NCBI GenBank assembly: GCA_019359095.1
Contig: JAHHHZ010000025.1
Coordinates: 62,001-126,000 of the forward strand
Reading direction: 5' to 3'
DNA length: 64,000 nt
Source of the DNA: Pleurocapsa minor HA4230-MV1
GTDB taxonomy: Bacteria > Cyanobacteriota > Cyanobacteriia > Cyanobacteriales > Xenococcaceae
The notes under the pieces were generated by a model that was given only the letters and a program-made list of their open reading frames with translations, was not told the DNA's origin and did not search any database. Below are positions 9,203-17,368 of this stretch, one piece after another. The translations under genes were made by a program, and so were the position numbers. Positions within the stretch are counted from its first letter, which is position 1; each line of letters opens with the position of its first letter.

Positions 9203-10276
9203 CTACTGATTATTTTTGGGAAGTCTCAATCCAGCATTAGGATTAATTGGCCCGAGAATTTTATTTAACATTCGCAGCTGATCTGCCGTTCCCATACAGA
9301 TTAAGGCATCACGTTCTAAAATTTGCGTATCTCCATTAGGCCCAGCAATTAAATTGCCGTCAAAGCGTCGAATTGCTAAAACTAATGCCCCTGACTGAGA
9401 GCGCAATCTAGCGTCTTTTAAGGTCTGACCAACATAGGGACAAGCTGCTGAGTCGATTAAAAATTCTTCCATATAGTAAGAACTATTCGACCCTGCAATA
9501 ATGCCATCTACAAAATCCATGACCTGGGGTCTTAATGCTGCTGCTGCTAATCTTTTGCCTCCTGTAATATAAGGGGAGACCACCGCATCTGCCCCTGCAC
9601 GCTGGAGTTTTTGTACCGCTTCTTCATTACTAGCGCGAGCGATCGCTCTAATGCGCGGATTTAGAGTCTTGGCTGATAGCACTGTATAAAGATTCTGGGC
9701 ATCTGAAGGCAAGGCGGTAACCAAACAAGTTGCCCGTTCAATCCTGGCACGGATTAATGACTCATCAAGGGTTGCATCTCCCAAAATTACTGTATAGCCA
9801 AGCTGCTTGATTTCTTCAACTTCTTCGATATTATCGTCAATAATCACGAAGGGAATATTTTCCGCAAAAAATTCGCTGGCAACATGACGACCTGTCCGCC
9901 CAAAACCACATACTATATAGTGTTCATCTAGAGATTCAATCAAACTTTTCTCCTGCCTTAGTCTGATTCCTTCCTGAAAATACCCTTGAATTAGGGCTTC
10001 TGTAAACCGATTGACGATATAACCAATGGTGAATAAACCCATAAGAATTAGAGCAACGGTGAATAATCGCCCTCTTTCTCCTAACGGATGTACCTCCAAA
10101 AACCCTACGGTAGATAGGGTAATCACAGTCATATAAGCCGACTCAGCCAAAGTCCACTTTTCGACTAACCAATACCATAAAGTACCGAGCAGTACGATAC
10201 TGGCTAATGCTACACCACCCCTAACTAACTCCTTGCGTAAACGCCCATATTTTGCCTCAAAAGTGTAGCTATACAT
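9203..10276 (-). CDS. Potassium channel-like protein with RCK (TrkA-N/TrkA-C) domains
   Basis: A 357-residue two-helix ion channel subunit. Helix 1 spans about 18-40, the pore loop has TLSTVGFLEVHP (about 53-64), and helix 2 follows (LFTVALILMGLFTIGYIV). A cytoplasmic RCK domain begins with the nucleotide-binding motif HYIVCGFGRTGRHV (about 118-131) and contains IIDDN and GDATLDESL; a TrkA-C domain ends the protein. The family usually forms tetramers gated by nucleotides or ions. The filter reads TVGF and is not followed by Gly-Asp as in classic TVGYGD channels, so potassium selectivity is probable but not certain. Confidence 0.82.
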   Translation of the reverse strand: MYSYTFEAKYGRLRKELVRGGVALASIVLLGTLWYWLVEKWTLAESAYMTVITLSTVGFLEVHPLGERGRLFTVALILMGLFTIGYIVNRFTEALIQGYFQEGIRLRQEKSLIESLDEHYIVCGFGRTGRHVASEFFAENIPFVIIDDNIEEVEEIKQLGYTVILGDATLDESLIRARIERATCLVTALPSDAQNLYTVLSAKTLNPRIRAIARASNEEAVQKLQRAGADAVVSPYITGGKRLAAAALRPQVMDFVDGIIAGSNSSYYMEEFLIDSAACPYVGQTLKDARLRSQSGALVLAIRRFDGNLIAGPNGDTQILERDALICMGTADQLRMLNKILGPINPNAGLRLPKNNQ

Positions 10277-10441
10277 TCAATATTTATTGTTACCGTATTC
10301 GATAACACTCTTTTTCCCAAATTAATTACATTAAGATTAAATTGGCATTAAAATCAAACTACATTAGTCTTAGCTTTAGCAAATAATAACCGTTTTTTTA
10401 CACATAATTATTTCAAAATAATCTTTATCAAAGGGTATCTT

Positions 10442-11719
10442 GTGATTCAATCTACAGCCATCAATAATTCTCAAACTACTTTAAAAACCACTGAATTCGA
10501 TCGCGATCGCTTTGACCAGAGTGTAATGTCAACTTATGGTCGTTTTCCAATTGCGATCGACAAAGGCGAAGGCTGCCGTCTTTGGGACACTGAGGGTAAA
10601 GAATATCTCGATTTTGTGGCAGGAATTGCTACCTGCACCCTAGGTCATGCCCATCCAGCCTTAATTAAAGCTGTTACTGAGCAAATTAACAAGCTACATC
10701 ACGTATCTAATTTATATTACATTCCCGAACAGGGTCAGTTGGCAGAATGGTTAGTGAACCACTCCTGTATGGACAAAGTATTTTTCTGTAATTCTGGAGC
10801 GGAGGCTAACGAAGCTGCAATTAAGCTAGTTAGAAAATATGCTCATACTCATTTAGACAAGGTTGATAACCCAGTTATTCTCACTGCTAAGGCTAGCTTT
10901 CATGGGCGTACCCTTGCAACTATTACCGCTACAGGACAAGAAAAATATCAGCAAGGTTTTGGCCCTTTGCTTCCTGGCTTCGCCTACGTGCCGTATAACG
11001 ATATTACGGCGATAGAAAACGCCATTACCGACCTTGATGAAGGTACTTTGAGTCGAGTAGTGGGAATTATGATCGAACCCCTTCAAGGGGAAGGAGGAGT
11101 ACGTCCTGGAGAGCTTGAATATTTCCTCAGACTGCGTAAAATTTGCGACGAAAATAATATTTTGCTGGTTTTTGATGAGGTACAGGTAGGTATTGGTAGA
11201 AGTGGTGAATTCTGGGGTTATGAAAAACTGGGAATTGAACCCGATATTTTAACTAGTGCTAAAGGTTTAGCAGGTGGTATTCCCATCGGCGCAATGCTCT
11301 GTAAGGACTCCTGTGCTGTATTTGAGCCAGGCAATCATGCGAGTACTTTTGGTGGCAATCCTTTTGCTTGTGCTGCTGCGCTGGGGGTACTGCAAACTTT
11401 GGAGGAGGAAAATATTTTACAGAATGTCCAGCAGCGAGGAGAACAACTTCGAGTTAGATTAAGAGCGATCGCCCACAAATATCCTAATTTGTTTAGCGAA
11501 GTTCGTGGCTGGGGTTTAATTAACGGAATTGAATTACGCTCAGATATCGATCTTACTTCTATACAACTGGTTAAAGCAGCAATGGAGCAAGGGTTACTCC
11601 TAGCTCCCGCAGGGTCAAAAGTACTACGTTTTGTGCCACCGTTAATCGTATCTGAACAGGAAGTAAACCAGGCTGCAAGTATCTTAGAAGCAGTAATTAT
11701 GCAGAATCAATTCAATTAG
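10442..11719 (+). CDS. argD: Acetylornithine aminotransferase
   Basis: A 425-residue class III PLP aminotransferase of arginine biosynthesis, converting N-acetylglutamate semialdehyde to N-acetylornithine. Motifs include CNSGAEANEAAIKL (PLP phosphate site), FHGRT, the DEVQVGIGRSG stretch with the PLP-binding Asp, and SAKGLAGGIPIGAM with the Schiff-base lysine. The start is GTG (10442); the first 20 residues are variable and the conserved fold begins near FDQSVMSTYGRFPI. It stands alone. Length and motifs favour ArgD over the related ornithine or GABA aminotransferases, and the DEVQVGIGR sequence is typical of ArgD. Confidence 0.92.
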   Translation: MIQSTAINNSQTTLKTTEFDRDRFDQSVMSTYGRFPIAIDKGEGCRLWDTEGKEYLDFVAGIATCTLGHAHPALIKAVTEQINKLHHVSNLYYIPEQGQLAEWLVNHSCMDKVFFCNSGAEANEAAIKLVRKYAHTHLDKVDNPVILTAKASFHGRTLATITATGQEKYQQGFGPLLPGFAYVPYNDITAIENAITDLDEGTLSRVVGIMIEPLQGEGGVRPGELEYFLRLRKICDENNILLVFDEVQVGIGRSGEFWGYEKLGIEPDILTSAKGLAGGIPIGAMLCKDSCAVFEPGNHASTFGGNPFACAAALGVLQTLEEENILQNVQQRGEQLRVRLRAIAHKYPNLFSEVRGWGLINGIELRSDIDLTSIQLVKAAMEQGLLLAPAGSKVLRFVPPLIVSEQEVNQAASILEAVIMQNQFN

Positions 11720-12583
11720 AGCCTGCTCCGATCTTTGGTCAATAATGCGCAGTGACAATCATTAAACTGTTACACTTCCATTAGAGTTTTTTAGGCTAAT
11801 AGGTCAAAATTTTATATGTGGTGAGGAGTGAACTTTAAAAGGCTTGCTTTTGGGATCGAAACACGGACAGAACCCCAAAAGCAGGTCTTCTCGCTTTTTA
11901 TTAGCCTTGCACTCTAAATTAAACTTGTCTGACTCAGTTTCAAGATTTATATTGACGCTCACCGTTGCTAAAAGCCCTAAAAGATTAGCTCCTACTTCGC
12001 ATCGCGCGTCACAACGGTAATTCCTTATACACAGGGATTTTTTAAGACCTTTCCTCTTCAGAGGCTGTCTTGCGACAATTAAAGAATTAATCCTTTTTCA
12101 ACTAAATAGACAAATGCTTTAGAACTGACTAACATAATCGCTGGATATCGCTCATAATCAGGATTAGTAAGGGCGTTTCGCGTTTGCGTAGTATTTTTGA
12201 AGGAGAAATACCCCTGCAATTAATCTGTTTTACCTAAAAATTAAAACATATTACGTCGCTGATTATTACTTCTACAGTTCCACTGCTGGAGAAAATTAAC
12301 CAGAAAAAATTAACTTATTGGAATACTAGTGCCAAATTAGACTTTTGCCCCCTCTCGGCAAGAGTTTTTTGCATATTTGGTATTGATAATTAGCAATTGT
12401 AACTTTAGTCATAAATAGTTTACTCAGCTGAATAACTAAAGTACTAGAGAGTTTATTTATTTCGTTTATAGAGAAAAAAGACCTTTGTGAGATGTTTTAT
12501 TTAGCTCTAAATTTTATTATAAAAACAGTTAAGAACCAAAGCAAAAGTTGATTAATTAAGATTATTTTAGAACGAGCTTTGGC
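11720..12583. other. Long intergenic region before the peptide genes
   Basis: No convincing reading frame is present in about 860 bases. The left part holds the structured element at 11782-11916. The middle contains short hairpins (for example CCTCTTCAGAGG near 12050) and the right part is strongly AT-rich, as expected for the promoter of the peptide genes that start at 12657. No tRNA is visible. Confidence 0.5.
11782..11916. ncRNA. Possible rod-shaped structured RNA, strand uncertain
   Basis: Nested inverted repeats fold this 135-base segment into one long rod: TAGAGT/ACTCTA (11782-11787 with 11911-11916), AGGCTAATA/TATTAGCCT (11793-11801 with 11899-11907), and an inner arm CTTGCTTTTGGG/CCCAAAAGCAGG (11843-11854 with 11874-11885) closed by an 19-base loop. 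Such nested pairing is unlikely by chance and typical of a small RNA. On the minus strand the open region contains CACTCCTCACCAC, close to the conserved core of the cyanobacterial RNA Yfr1, but the flanking architecture does not match that RNA. No known RNA family is assigned; a degenerate palindromic mobile element is the main alternative. Confidence 0.35.
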
Positions 12584-12613
12584 GAAAACAAAATGATAAC
12601 AGTTTTTGTTTTC
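12584..12613 (+). promoter_or_regulatory. Leader hairpin of the first GG peptide gene
   Basis: A 10-base-pair perfect stem, GAAAACAAAA with TTTTGTTTTC, lies exactly 43 bases before the ATG at 12657. A hairpin of different sequence occupies exactly the same position before the second peptide gene, so the structure rather than the sequence seems to be kept. Confidence 0.5.
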
Positions 12614-12616
12614 ATT

Positions 12617-12956
12617 GAAAACTACTTAAACAATTAAACAAAAAGAGGTCAACACAATGATTATTTCTGACTTAGAGTATATCGAATTAGCTGAGAATTC
12701 CGAGATCCAAGGTGGAAAATGTTGCTGCTCCAATACTAATGCTCAAGCTTATGGTGATGATGATGTTCAAGCTTATGGAGACGACACTAACCCTTACACC
12801 GATACTTTCGTTGCAGCAGATGCCAAGGTTGGTTTTAGGGGGAGCAATCGATCAAGAAGATAATTCGCCTTGACTAGGTTATTGAAAGCATAACTATCTT
12901 TAAAACTTACCCTGACACTGGATTTTAATCAGGTAGTGTTGCCAAAACTTAAATTA
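12617..12956 (+). repeat. Tandem duplication unit 1 (peptide gene with flanks)
   Basis: This unit and the one at 12988-13326 share leader, reading frame and 3' flank at about 90 percent identity with a period of 370-371 bases. Conservation begins at AAAACTACTTAAACA upstream of the ribosome site and ends at GTGTTGCCAAAACTTAAAT downstream of a hairpin. Confidence 0.85.
12657..12863 (+). CDS. Small peptide with GG-type leader and CCC motif, copy 1
   Basis: A 68-residue peptide. Residues 1-20 (MIISDLEYIELAENSEIQGG) look like a double-glycine leader: acidic, amphipathic and ending in Gly-Gly. The remainder starts with KCCC, then has two imperfect repeats (AQAYGDDD, VQAYGDDT), a TNPYTDTF segment and a basic tail (RGSNRSRR). 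Cleavage after Gly20 would release a 48-residue Cys-rich acidic peptide. A strong ribosome site (AGAGG) lies 10 bases upstream. The tandem paralogue at 13028 and a C39-like cysteine peptidase gene at 13498 suggest a bacteriocin-like or signalling peptide system. No maturation enzyme or dedicated exporter is adjacent; the function is inferred. Confidence 0.75.
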   Translation: MIISDLEYIELAENSEIQGGKCCCSNTNAQAYGDDDVQAYGDDTNPYTDTFVAADAKVGFRGSNRSRR

Positions 12957-12963
12957 ATCATGA

Positions 12964-12984
12964 TGAGAACAACTTTTGCTCTCA
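12964..12984 (+). promoter_or_regulatory. Leader hairpin of the second GG peptide gene
   Basis: TGAGAACAA pairs with TTGCTCTCA (one A-C mismatch, three-base loop). It ends exactly 43 bases before the ATG at 13028, the same spacing as the hairpin before the first gene, although the two hairpins share little sequence. Confidence 0.5.
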
Positions 12985-12987
12985 GTC

Positions 12988-13326
12988 AAAAACTACTTAA
13001 ACAAATAAACAAAAAGAGGTCAACACAATGATTATTTCTGACTTAGAGTATATCGAATTAGCTGAGAATTCCGAGATCCAAGGTGGAAAATGTTGCTGCG
13101 CCAATACTAATGCTCAAGCTTATGGTGATGATGATATTCAAGTTTATGGAGACGAAACTAACCCTTACACCGATACTTTTGTTGTAGCAGATGCCAAGGT
13201 TGGTTTTAGGAACAAACGAACAAGAAGATAATTCGCCTTGACTAGGTTATTGAAAGCATCACTATCTTTGAAACTTACCCTGACACTGGATTTTAATCAA
13301 GGGTAGTGTTGCCAAAACTTAAATCA
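12988..13326 (+). repeat. Tandem duplication unit 2 (peptide gene with flanks)
   Basis: Second copy of the unit at 12617-12956. The 3' flank forms TACCCT/AGGGTA around an 18-base loop; in copy 1 the same place reads slightly differently but can still pair (CCTGA/TCAGG). Confidence 0.85.
13028..13231 (+). CDS. Small peptide with GG-type leader and CCC motif, copy 2
   Basis: A 67-residue paralogue of the peptide at 12657. The first 24 residues, through QGGKCCC, are identical; substitutions are conservative (Ser to Ala after CCC, VQAYGDD to IQVYGDE) until the C-terminus, where RNKRTRR replaces RGSNRSRR. Retention of leader, CCC and AYGDD repeats with change in the tail suggests selection on the leader and core rather than decay. 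The ribosome site and 43-base leader segment are nearly identical to copy 1. It is followed by 266 bases and then the C39-like peptidase gene in the same direction. Confidence 0.75.
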   Translation: MIISDLEYIELAENSEIQGGKCCCANTNAQAYGDDDIQVYGDETNPYTDTFVVADAKVGFRNKRTRR

Positions 13327-13497
13327 ATAAGATCGAGCAAGATCATCGCTACACAAAAAGAAGGATTGTTGCAGTCATACTCGCGCGTGCTTAAAATGCG
13401 AAATTTTGGGAGTGCCAGTCGTACCATTTCTGGGTATGAATCGACACTTCTTACCACACAACCGTTCAATTAAACAACCTATTAAGGGAGCAAGATC

Positions 13498-14190
13498 ATG
13501 GATTTAACTTATAGTTCTACTACTTTACAAAGCCTTGAAACAAACCAAAGCAATAGCTTGGGTGGATTATCTGACGAAATGCTGGCCCATAGCAATGTAT
13601 TAAACAACAATTCCAATAGCCTAGGTGCCTCATCTAAAAATACCATTGAATACGGCGATCCCTTAATCGATGCCGACTATTGGCGAGAACAGAGGGGTGA
13701 TTATTCCTGTGCAGTTGTGGCTCAAATTTCCGTATATGAATCATTAACTGGTCAACGTATTTCCGAAACCGATGCCGCTGATTATGCCTACCAAAAAGGA
13801 TGGTTTGATCCTGATAGTGGAACTTCTCCAAAAGACATGGACAATCTTCTTGCCGATTGGGGGATTGAAACGTATACACCACCTGATGCCTCTTTTGCCA
13901 ATTTGGAAAATGCTCTGGCAAGAGGAGACAAGCCTATTGTCGCATTGGACGGTAACGAAATTTGGTCGCCTCAATCTGACCGCCAGGGTAATAGCTTAGA
14001 ACAATCCGATGCAGGTCATGCTGTTTGGGTAACTGGTATTGACTACGAATCCAATGACTCGGTGAACATTATTCTGAATGACAGTGGAATTCCCAATGGT
14101 AGCTCATCAGTTGTTGAATACGATGACTTTATCAATGCATGGTCAGACTACGATTCTTTTGTCGCGATCGCCGATAATCCTCTTGTTTAA
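13498..14190 (+). CDS. C39-like cysteine peptidase, free-standing
   Basis: A 230-residue protein with a papain-type C39-like core: QRGDYSCAVVAQ (Gln65, nucleophile Cys71), GHAVWVTGID (His174) and IILNDSG (Asn194/Asp195). In C39 domains of bacteriocin exporters this triad cuts after Gly-Gly, but here there is no ABC transporter part. The 50-residue N-terminus is Ser/Asn-rich with two similar words, NSLGGLSDE and NSLGASSK, so the protein may itself carry a GG-type processing site. There is no classical signal peptide. It lies directly behind two GG-leader peptides, its most probable substrates or partners. Similar stand-alone C39-like proteins of unknown role exist in other bacteria. Confidence 0.7.
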   Translation: MDLTYSSTTLQSLETNQSNSLGGLSDEMLAHSNVLNNNSNSLGASSKNTIEYGDPLIDADYWREQRGDYSCAVVAQISVYESLTGQRISETDAADYAYQKGWFDPDSGTSPKDMDNLLADWGIETYTPPDASFANLENALARGDKPIVALDGNEIWSPQSDRQGNSLEQSDAGHAVWVTGIDYESNDSVNIILNDSGIPNGSSSVVEYDDFINAWSDYDSFVAIADNPLV

Positions 14191-14421
14191 AATCACAAGA
14201 AGCTAGCTTATTGCCAACACTGGCGACTCTAGACTAACTTGCCATTAGCCAAGCGATACTGTTTTTAGGCTGAAATAGCCTTGGCTCAATGACAACAGAA
14301 CAGATGAAAAGTGGCTACAAATTTTTTTTGTCTAAAATTGCAATCGCAATTTTAGTAAAGATTTGCTAAAACTTAGCTCAATTGAATCGTTTTACTCTTG
14401 ACCATCGGCTAAAACAGTCGG

Positions 14422-15108
14422 TTGAAAAAACAAATATTTAAAAAATTAGTTATGAATAAATACATTGACGGAATAATTGTCATAACCAGTGTTTGCTCTT
14501 TAGGATTGACAACTATCTCCCTCGCCGAGAGCAAAATTTATCAACCAGCCAATAACGTAGTTAAAGATTTACAACTAGAGAGATTAGATGATTCTCTCAC
14601 TACTAAGCTAAAAAAATCAGAAACCTATATTGCACCTACCCCAATCAAACCTCAGCTGAAGCCTGTATCTAACCTCGCCATTAACTTAATTAAGGAGTTT
14701 GAGGGATTTAAAGACTACGCATATATTGATACTGATGGTACTCCTGTAATTGGTTATGGTTTATCGCGAATCGGTGGTTTACCTGTACAAATTGGCGATC
14801 GCATTTCCACCACCCAGGCTAATGCAGCTTTAAATGCTCATATAAGAGAAATTAATCAGGAATTAGAGCAGATTATCAAGGTTGATTTAAGCGATCGCCA
14901 GCTCAGTGCTTTAACTTCCATTGCTTTTAATGTTGGCGTAGATAACATCAAAAATAGTACTTTAGTGCGGAAAATCAACACCAAAGATTATACAGGTGCA
15001 GCAGATGAGTTTCTCCGCTGGGATAAAGCTAATCTCCAAGGTGCATTAGTCCAAATGCCTGGATTAAGTAGAAGAAGAGCCGCAGAAAGGCAGCTATTTT
15101 TACAGTAG
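14422..15108 (+). CDS. GH24 lysozyme-like protein, membrane-anchored or secreted
   Basis: Residues about 83-228 form a T4/P21-type lysozyme domain (LIKEFEGFKDYAYIDTDGTP, then DLSDRQLSALTSIAFNVG and the C-terminal PGLSRRRAAERQLF), which would cleave peptidoglycan. An N-terminal hydrophobic segment (IDGIIVITSVCSLGLTTISLA) is a signal anchor or signal peptide. The nominal start is TTG (14422); the ATG at 14452 is the likelier start. In the catalytic pattern E-x8-D-x5-T, Glu94 and Asp103 (numbered from TTG) are present but the Thr is Val109, so activity may be altered. It follows the C39-like peptidase by 231 bases in the same direction. Confidence 0.78.
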   Translation: MKKQIFKKLVMNKYIDGIIVITSVCSLGLTTISLAESKIYQPANNVVKDLQLERLDDSLTTKLKKSETYIAPTPIKPQLKPVSNLAINLIKEFEGFKDYAYIDTDGTPVIGYGLSRIGGLPVQIGDRISTTQANAALNAHIREINQELEQIIKVDLSDRQLSALTSIAFNVGVDNIKNSTLVRKINTKDYTGAADEFLRWDKANLQGALVQMPGLSRRRAAERQLFLQ

Positions 15109-15140
15109 TTTTCCGTTGAGTAGACACATTAATTTATCGA

Positions 15141-15200
15141 AGTAATGGGTAATGGGTAATAGGTAACGGGTAATAGGTAATGGGTAATGGGTAATGGGTT
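15141..15200. repeat. Heptanucleotide tandem repeat (GGTAATG)
   Basis: Eight or so units of GGTAATG and variants (GGTAATA, GGTAACG) between the lysozyme-like gene and the ABC transporter gene. Confidence 0.8.
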
Positions 15201-15373
15201 CTATCCAACTGAAATTCGCTGTTAAGTGACAATCAAAATTCCTAGATAGTTTGCTGTTGACCAGGCTTATAGCTTTTATTAAAAGTGGCGTAATAAACCC
15301 ATTCATGTATATCTTGGAACATTAAGTTAATACTTAATATAGTTCGATATATTTTCTCTTAGGTCATAAATTA

Positions 15374-17368
15374 ATGGTAGATACAGCACCTAAAATCAAT
15401 CGTATTGATGGTCGTCTTTGGCAACGGTTTATTGAAGTAGCTTTGCCCTATTGGTATCCCAGTAAGAAGAAAGCGGGAACTTTCTTTTTGATGCTGTTAC
15501 TGTTGTTGATATTTCTCTTTGCGGCTTTGTTTATTGCGATCGCGGGAACTGTTTGGTTGGGACAGCAGTTGTTCCCCGAATTTACCAATGAGGCTGCTGC
15601 TGGCTTGATCGGCATCAGGAAGCAGGTATTTACTAACTCAACTTCGCGCCTGATCCTAGCTTTTGCCTTAATTTTGCCCACAGCAATATTTGTCTGGAAA
15701 TTTCAACGTTGGCGAGAACGCGCTAAACAGTGGGGATTGTTGTCTATATTATTGCTGTTTTCCATTATGGTTAGCGGTTTAAATGTGGTAATTTCCTTCA
15801 CGATCCGCTTTATTGAAACTGCTTTGGTAGATAAGGATGAATCGACGTTTTGGCTGTTTTTATGGGTTTATGGCGGGGTATTTGTGGTCGGCACAGCGAT
15901 CGTGGTGATTTATACTTACTGTCAGAAATTATTGGGAGTTTACTGGCGAGAATGGTTAACTCAAAATCTGCTCCAACGGTACTTAAAGAACAGAGCTTAC
16001 TATCGAATCAATGCCCAAAAGCAAATTGATAACCCCGATCAACGTATTGCCGAAGATATTCAATCTTTTACCCGTACTAGTCTAACTTTGCTGTTAAGCA
16101 TCCTCGACTCAGTTATTACTTTAGTTTCCTTTGTGGGAGTGCTGTGGGCTATTTCTAGCAGTCTTTCCCTGGTGTTAGTGGGTTATGCCCTATTTGGGAC
16201 TATTGTTACTGTCTTGTTAGGGAGAAGACTAATTGGACTTAACTATAACCAACTCCAGCGAGAAGCGGATTTTCGCTATGGTTTGGTTCATTTGCGAGAC
16301 AATGCTGAGTCGATCGCTTTTTATGGTGGAGAATCACAAGAATTAACTAGTGTCGGTCAAAGATTTGCTCACGCAATTAACAACTATCATGTTTTAATTG
16401 GTTGGCAACGAAATCTTGATTTTTTTACCACAGGACATAGTTATTTTGTCCGAATATTGCCTTATGTAGTGGTTGCACCGCTTTATCTAGCTGGTAAAAC
16501 TGATTTTGGCGCGATTAGTCAGGCGACGATCGCCTTTTTCCAGATTTTTGGGGCTTTGAGCATAATTATTGGTCAGTTTGAACTATTAACTGCTTTTGCT
16601 GCGGGTATAAATCGTATTGCTGTTTTTGATGAAACTCTAACAGATTTTGATCTAGGAACTACTTCCGAGTCAGAAACAACGACTATCGGCTCAACTATCG
16701 ATTCTCGTTTGGCATTAGAACAAGTAACCCTATTAACCCCCGATCATCAACAAACTCTGGTTGAAGATCTTTCGCTAACTGTTGAACCGCAGCAAAGTTT
16801 AGCTATTGTAGGGGAAAGTGGGGTAGGTAAAAGCTCTGTGTTAAGAGCGATCGCTGGATTATGGAATCAAGGTTCAGGTAACATTGTTCGACCAAGCTCT
16901 AATTCGATGTTGTTTTTGCCCCAAAAACCCTATATGATCCTGGGGACATTAAGACAACAGCTACTCTATCCGCATACCGATAGCCATATTCCTGACGCGC
17001 AGCTAGAAGAGGCTCTAAGAGAAGTTAACCTAGCAGATTTAACCGCCAAAGTAGGTGGATTAGATGTGGAATTGAGTTGGTCGGACGTTTTATCTTTGGG
17101 AGAGCAACAAAGACTAGCTTTTGCCCGATTATTACTGACTAAACCTAGCTATGCAATTTTAGATGAAGCCACTTCAGCTTTAGATGTGCAAAATGAAAAA
17201 CGGCTATATCAAATGCTCCAGCAGTCTGAAACGACTATTGTTAGTGTCGGTCATCGTCCTAGTCTATTGCAATATCACCAGAAAGTGCTTCAGCTTCAGG
17301 GATGCTCACAATGGCAAATATTACCAGTAGAAGATTACCTGGCAACTTTTAATGAGCTAGATACTTAG
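15374..17368 (+). CDS. ABC transporter, SbmA/BacA- or ABCD-like permease-ATPase fusion
   Basis: A 664-residue half-transporter: an N-terminal membrane domain with about six helices in the first 420 residues, containing NPDQRIAEDIQSF and the family signature DNAESIAFYGGE, followed by an ATPase with GESGVGKSS (Walker A), SLGEQQRLAFARLLL (signature), YAILDEATSALD (Walker B) and VGHR (switch). These are hallmarks of the YddA/SbmA/ABCD group, which moves peptides, vitamin B12 or acyl compounds. The direction and substrate cannot be read from sequence. It lies 266 bases after the lysozyme-like gene, behind a repeat array, so a link to the GG peptides is possible but unproven. Confidence 0.85.
   Translation: MVDTAPKINRIDGRLWQRFIEVALPYWYPSKKKAGTFFLMLLLLLIFLFAALFIAIAGTVWLGQQLFPEFTNEAAAGLIGIRKQVFTNSTSRLILAFALILPTAIFVWKFQRWRERAKQWGLLSILLLFSIMVSGLNVVISFTIRFIETALVDKDESTFWLFLWVYGGVFVVGTAIVVIYTYCQKLLGVYWREWLTQNLLQRYLKNRAYYRINAQKQIDNPDQRIAEDIQSFTRTSLTLLLSILDSVITLVSFVGVLWAISSSLSLVLVGYALFGTIVTVLLGRRLIGLNYNQLQREADFRYGLVHLRDNAESIAFYGGESQELTSVGQRFAHAINNYHVLIGWQRNLDFFTTGHSYFVRILPYVVVAPLYLAGKTDFGAISQATIAFFQIFGALSIIIGQFELLTAFAAGINRIAVFDETLTDFDLGTTSESETTTIGSTIDSRLALEQVTLLTPDHQQTLVEDLSLTVEPQQSLAIVGESGVGKSSVLRAIAGLWNQGSGNIVRPSSNSMLFLPQKPYMILGTLRQQLLYPHTDSHIPDAQLEEALREVNLADLTAKVGGLDVELSWSDVLSLGEQQRLAFARLLLTKPSYAILDEATSALDVQNEKRLYQMLQQSETTIVSVGHRPSLLQYHQKVLQLQGCSQWQILPVEDYLATFNELDT

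Noticed and set aside
11274-11462. Forward 62-residue frame inside argD
   Set aside because: It is out of frame with a clear aminotransferase and lacks any protein-like features beyond chance.
11782-11916. Assignment of the structured element to Yfr1, 6S RNA or SRP RNA
   Set aside because: The minus strand has a Yfr1-like core word but no second stem-loop with terminator; the length is short for 6S RNA and the conserved SRP RNA loop is absent.
15374-17368. The ABC transporter as the dedicated exporter of the GG peptides
   Set aside because: It lacks a C39 domain, belongs to the SbmA/ABCD group, and is separated by a lysozyme gene and a repeat array. The link is not supported by sequence.
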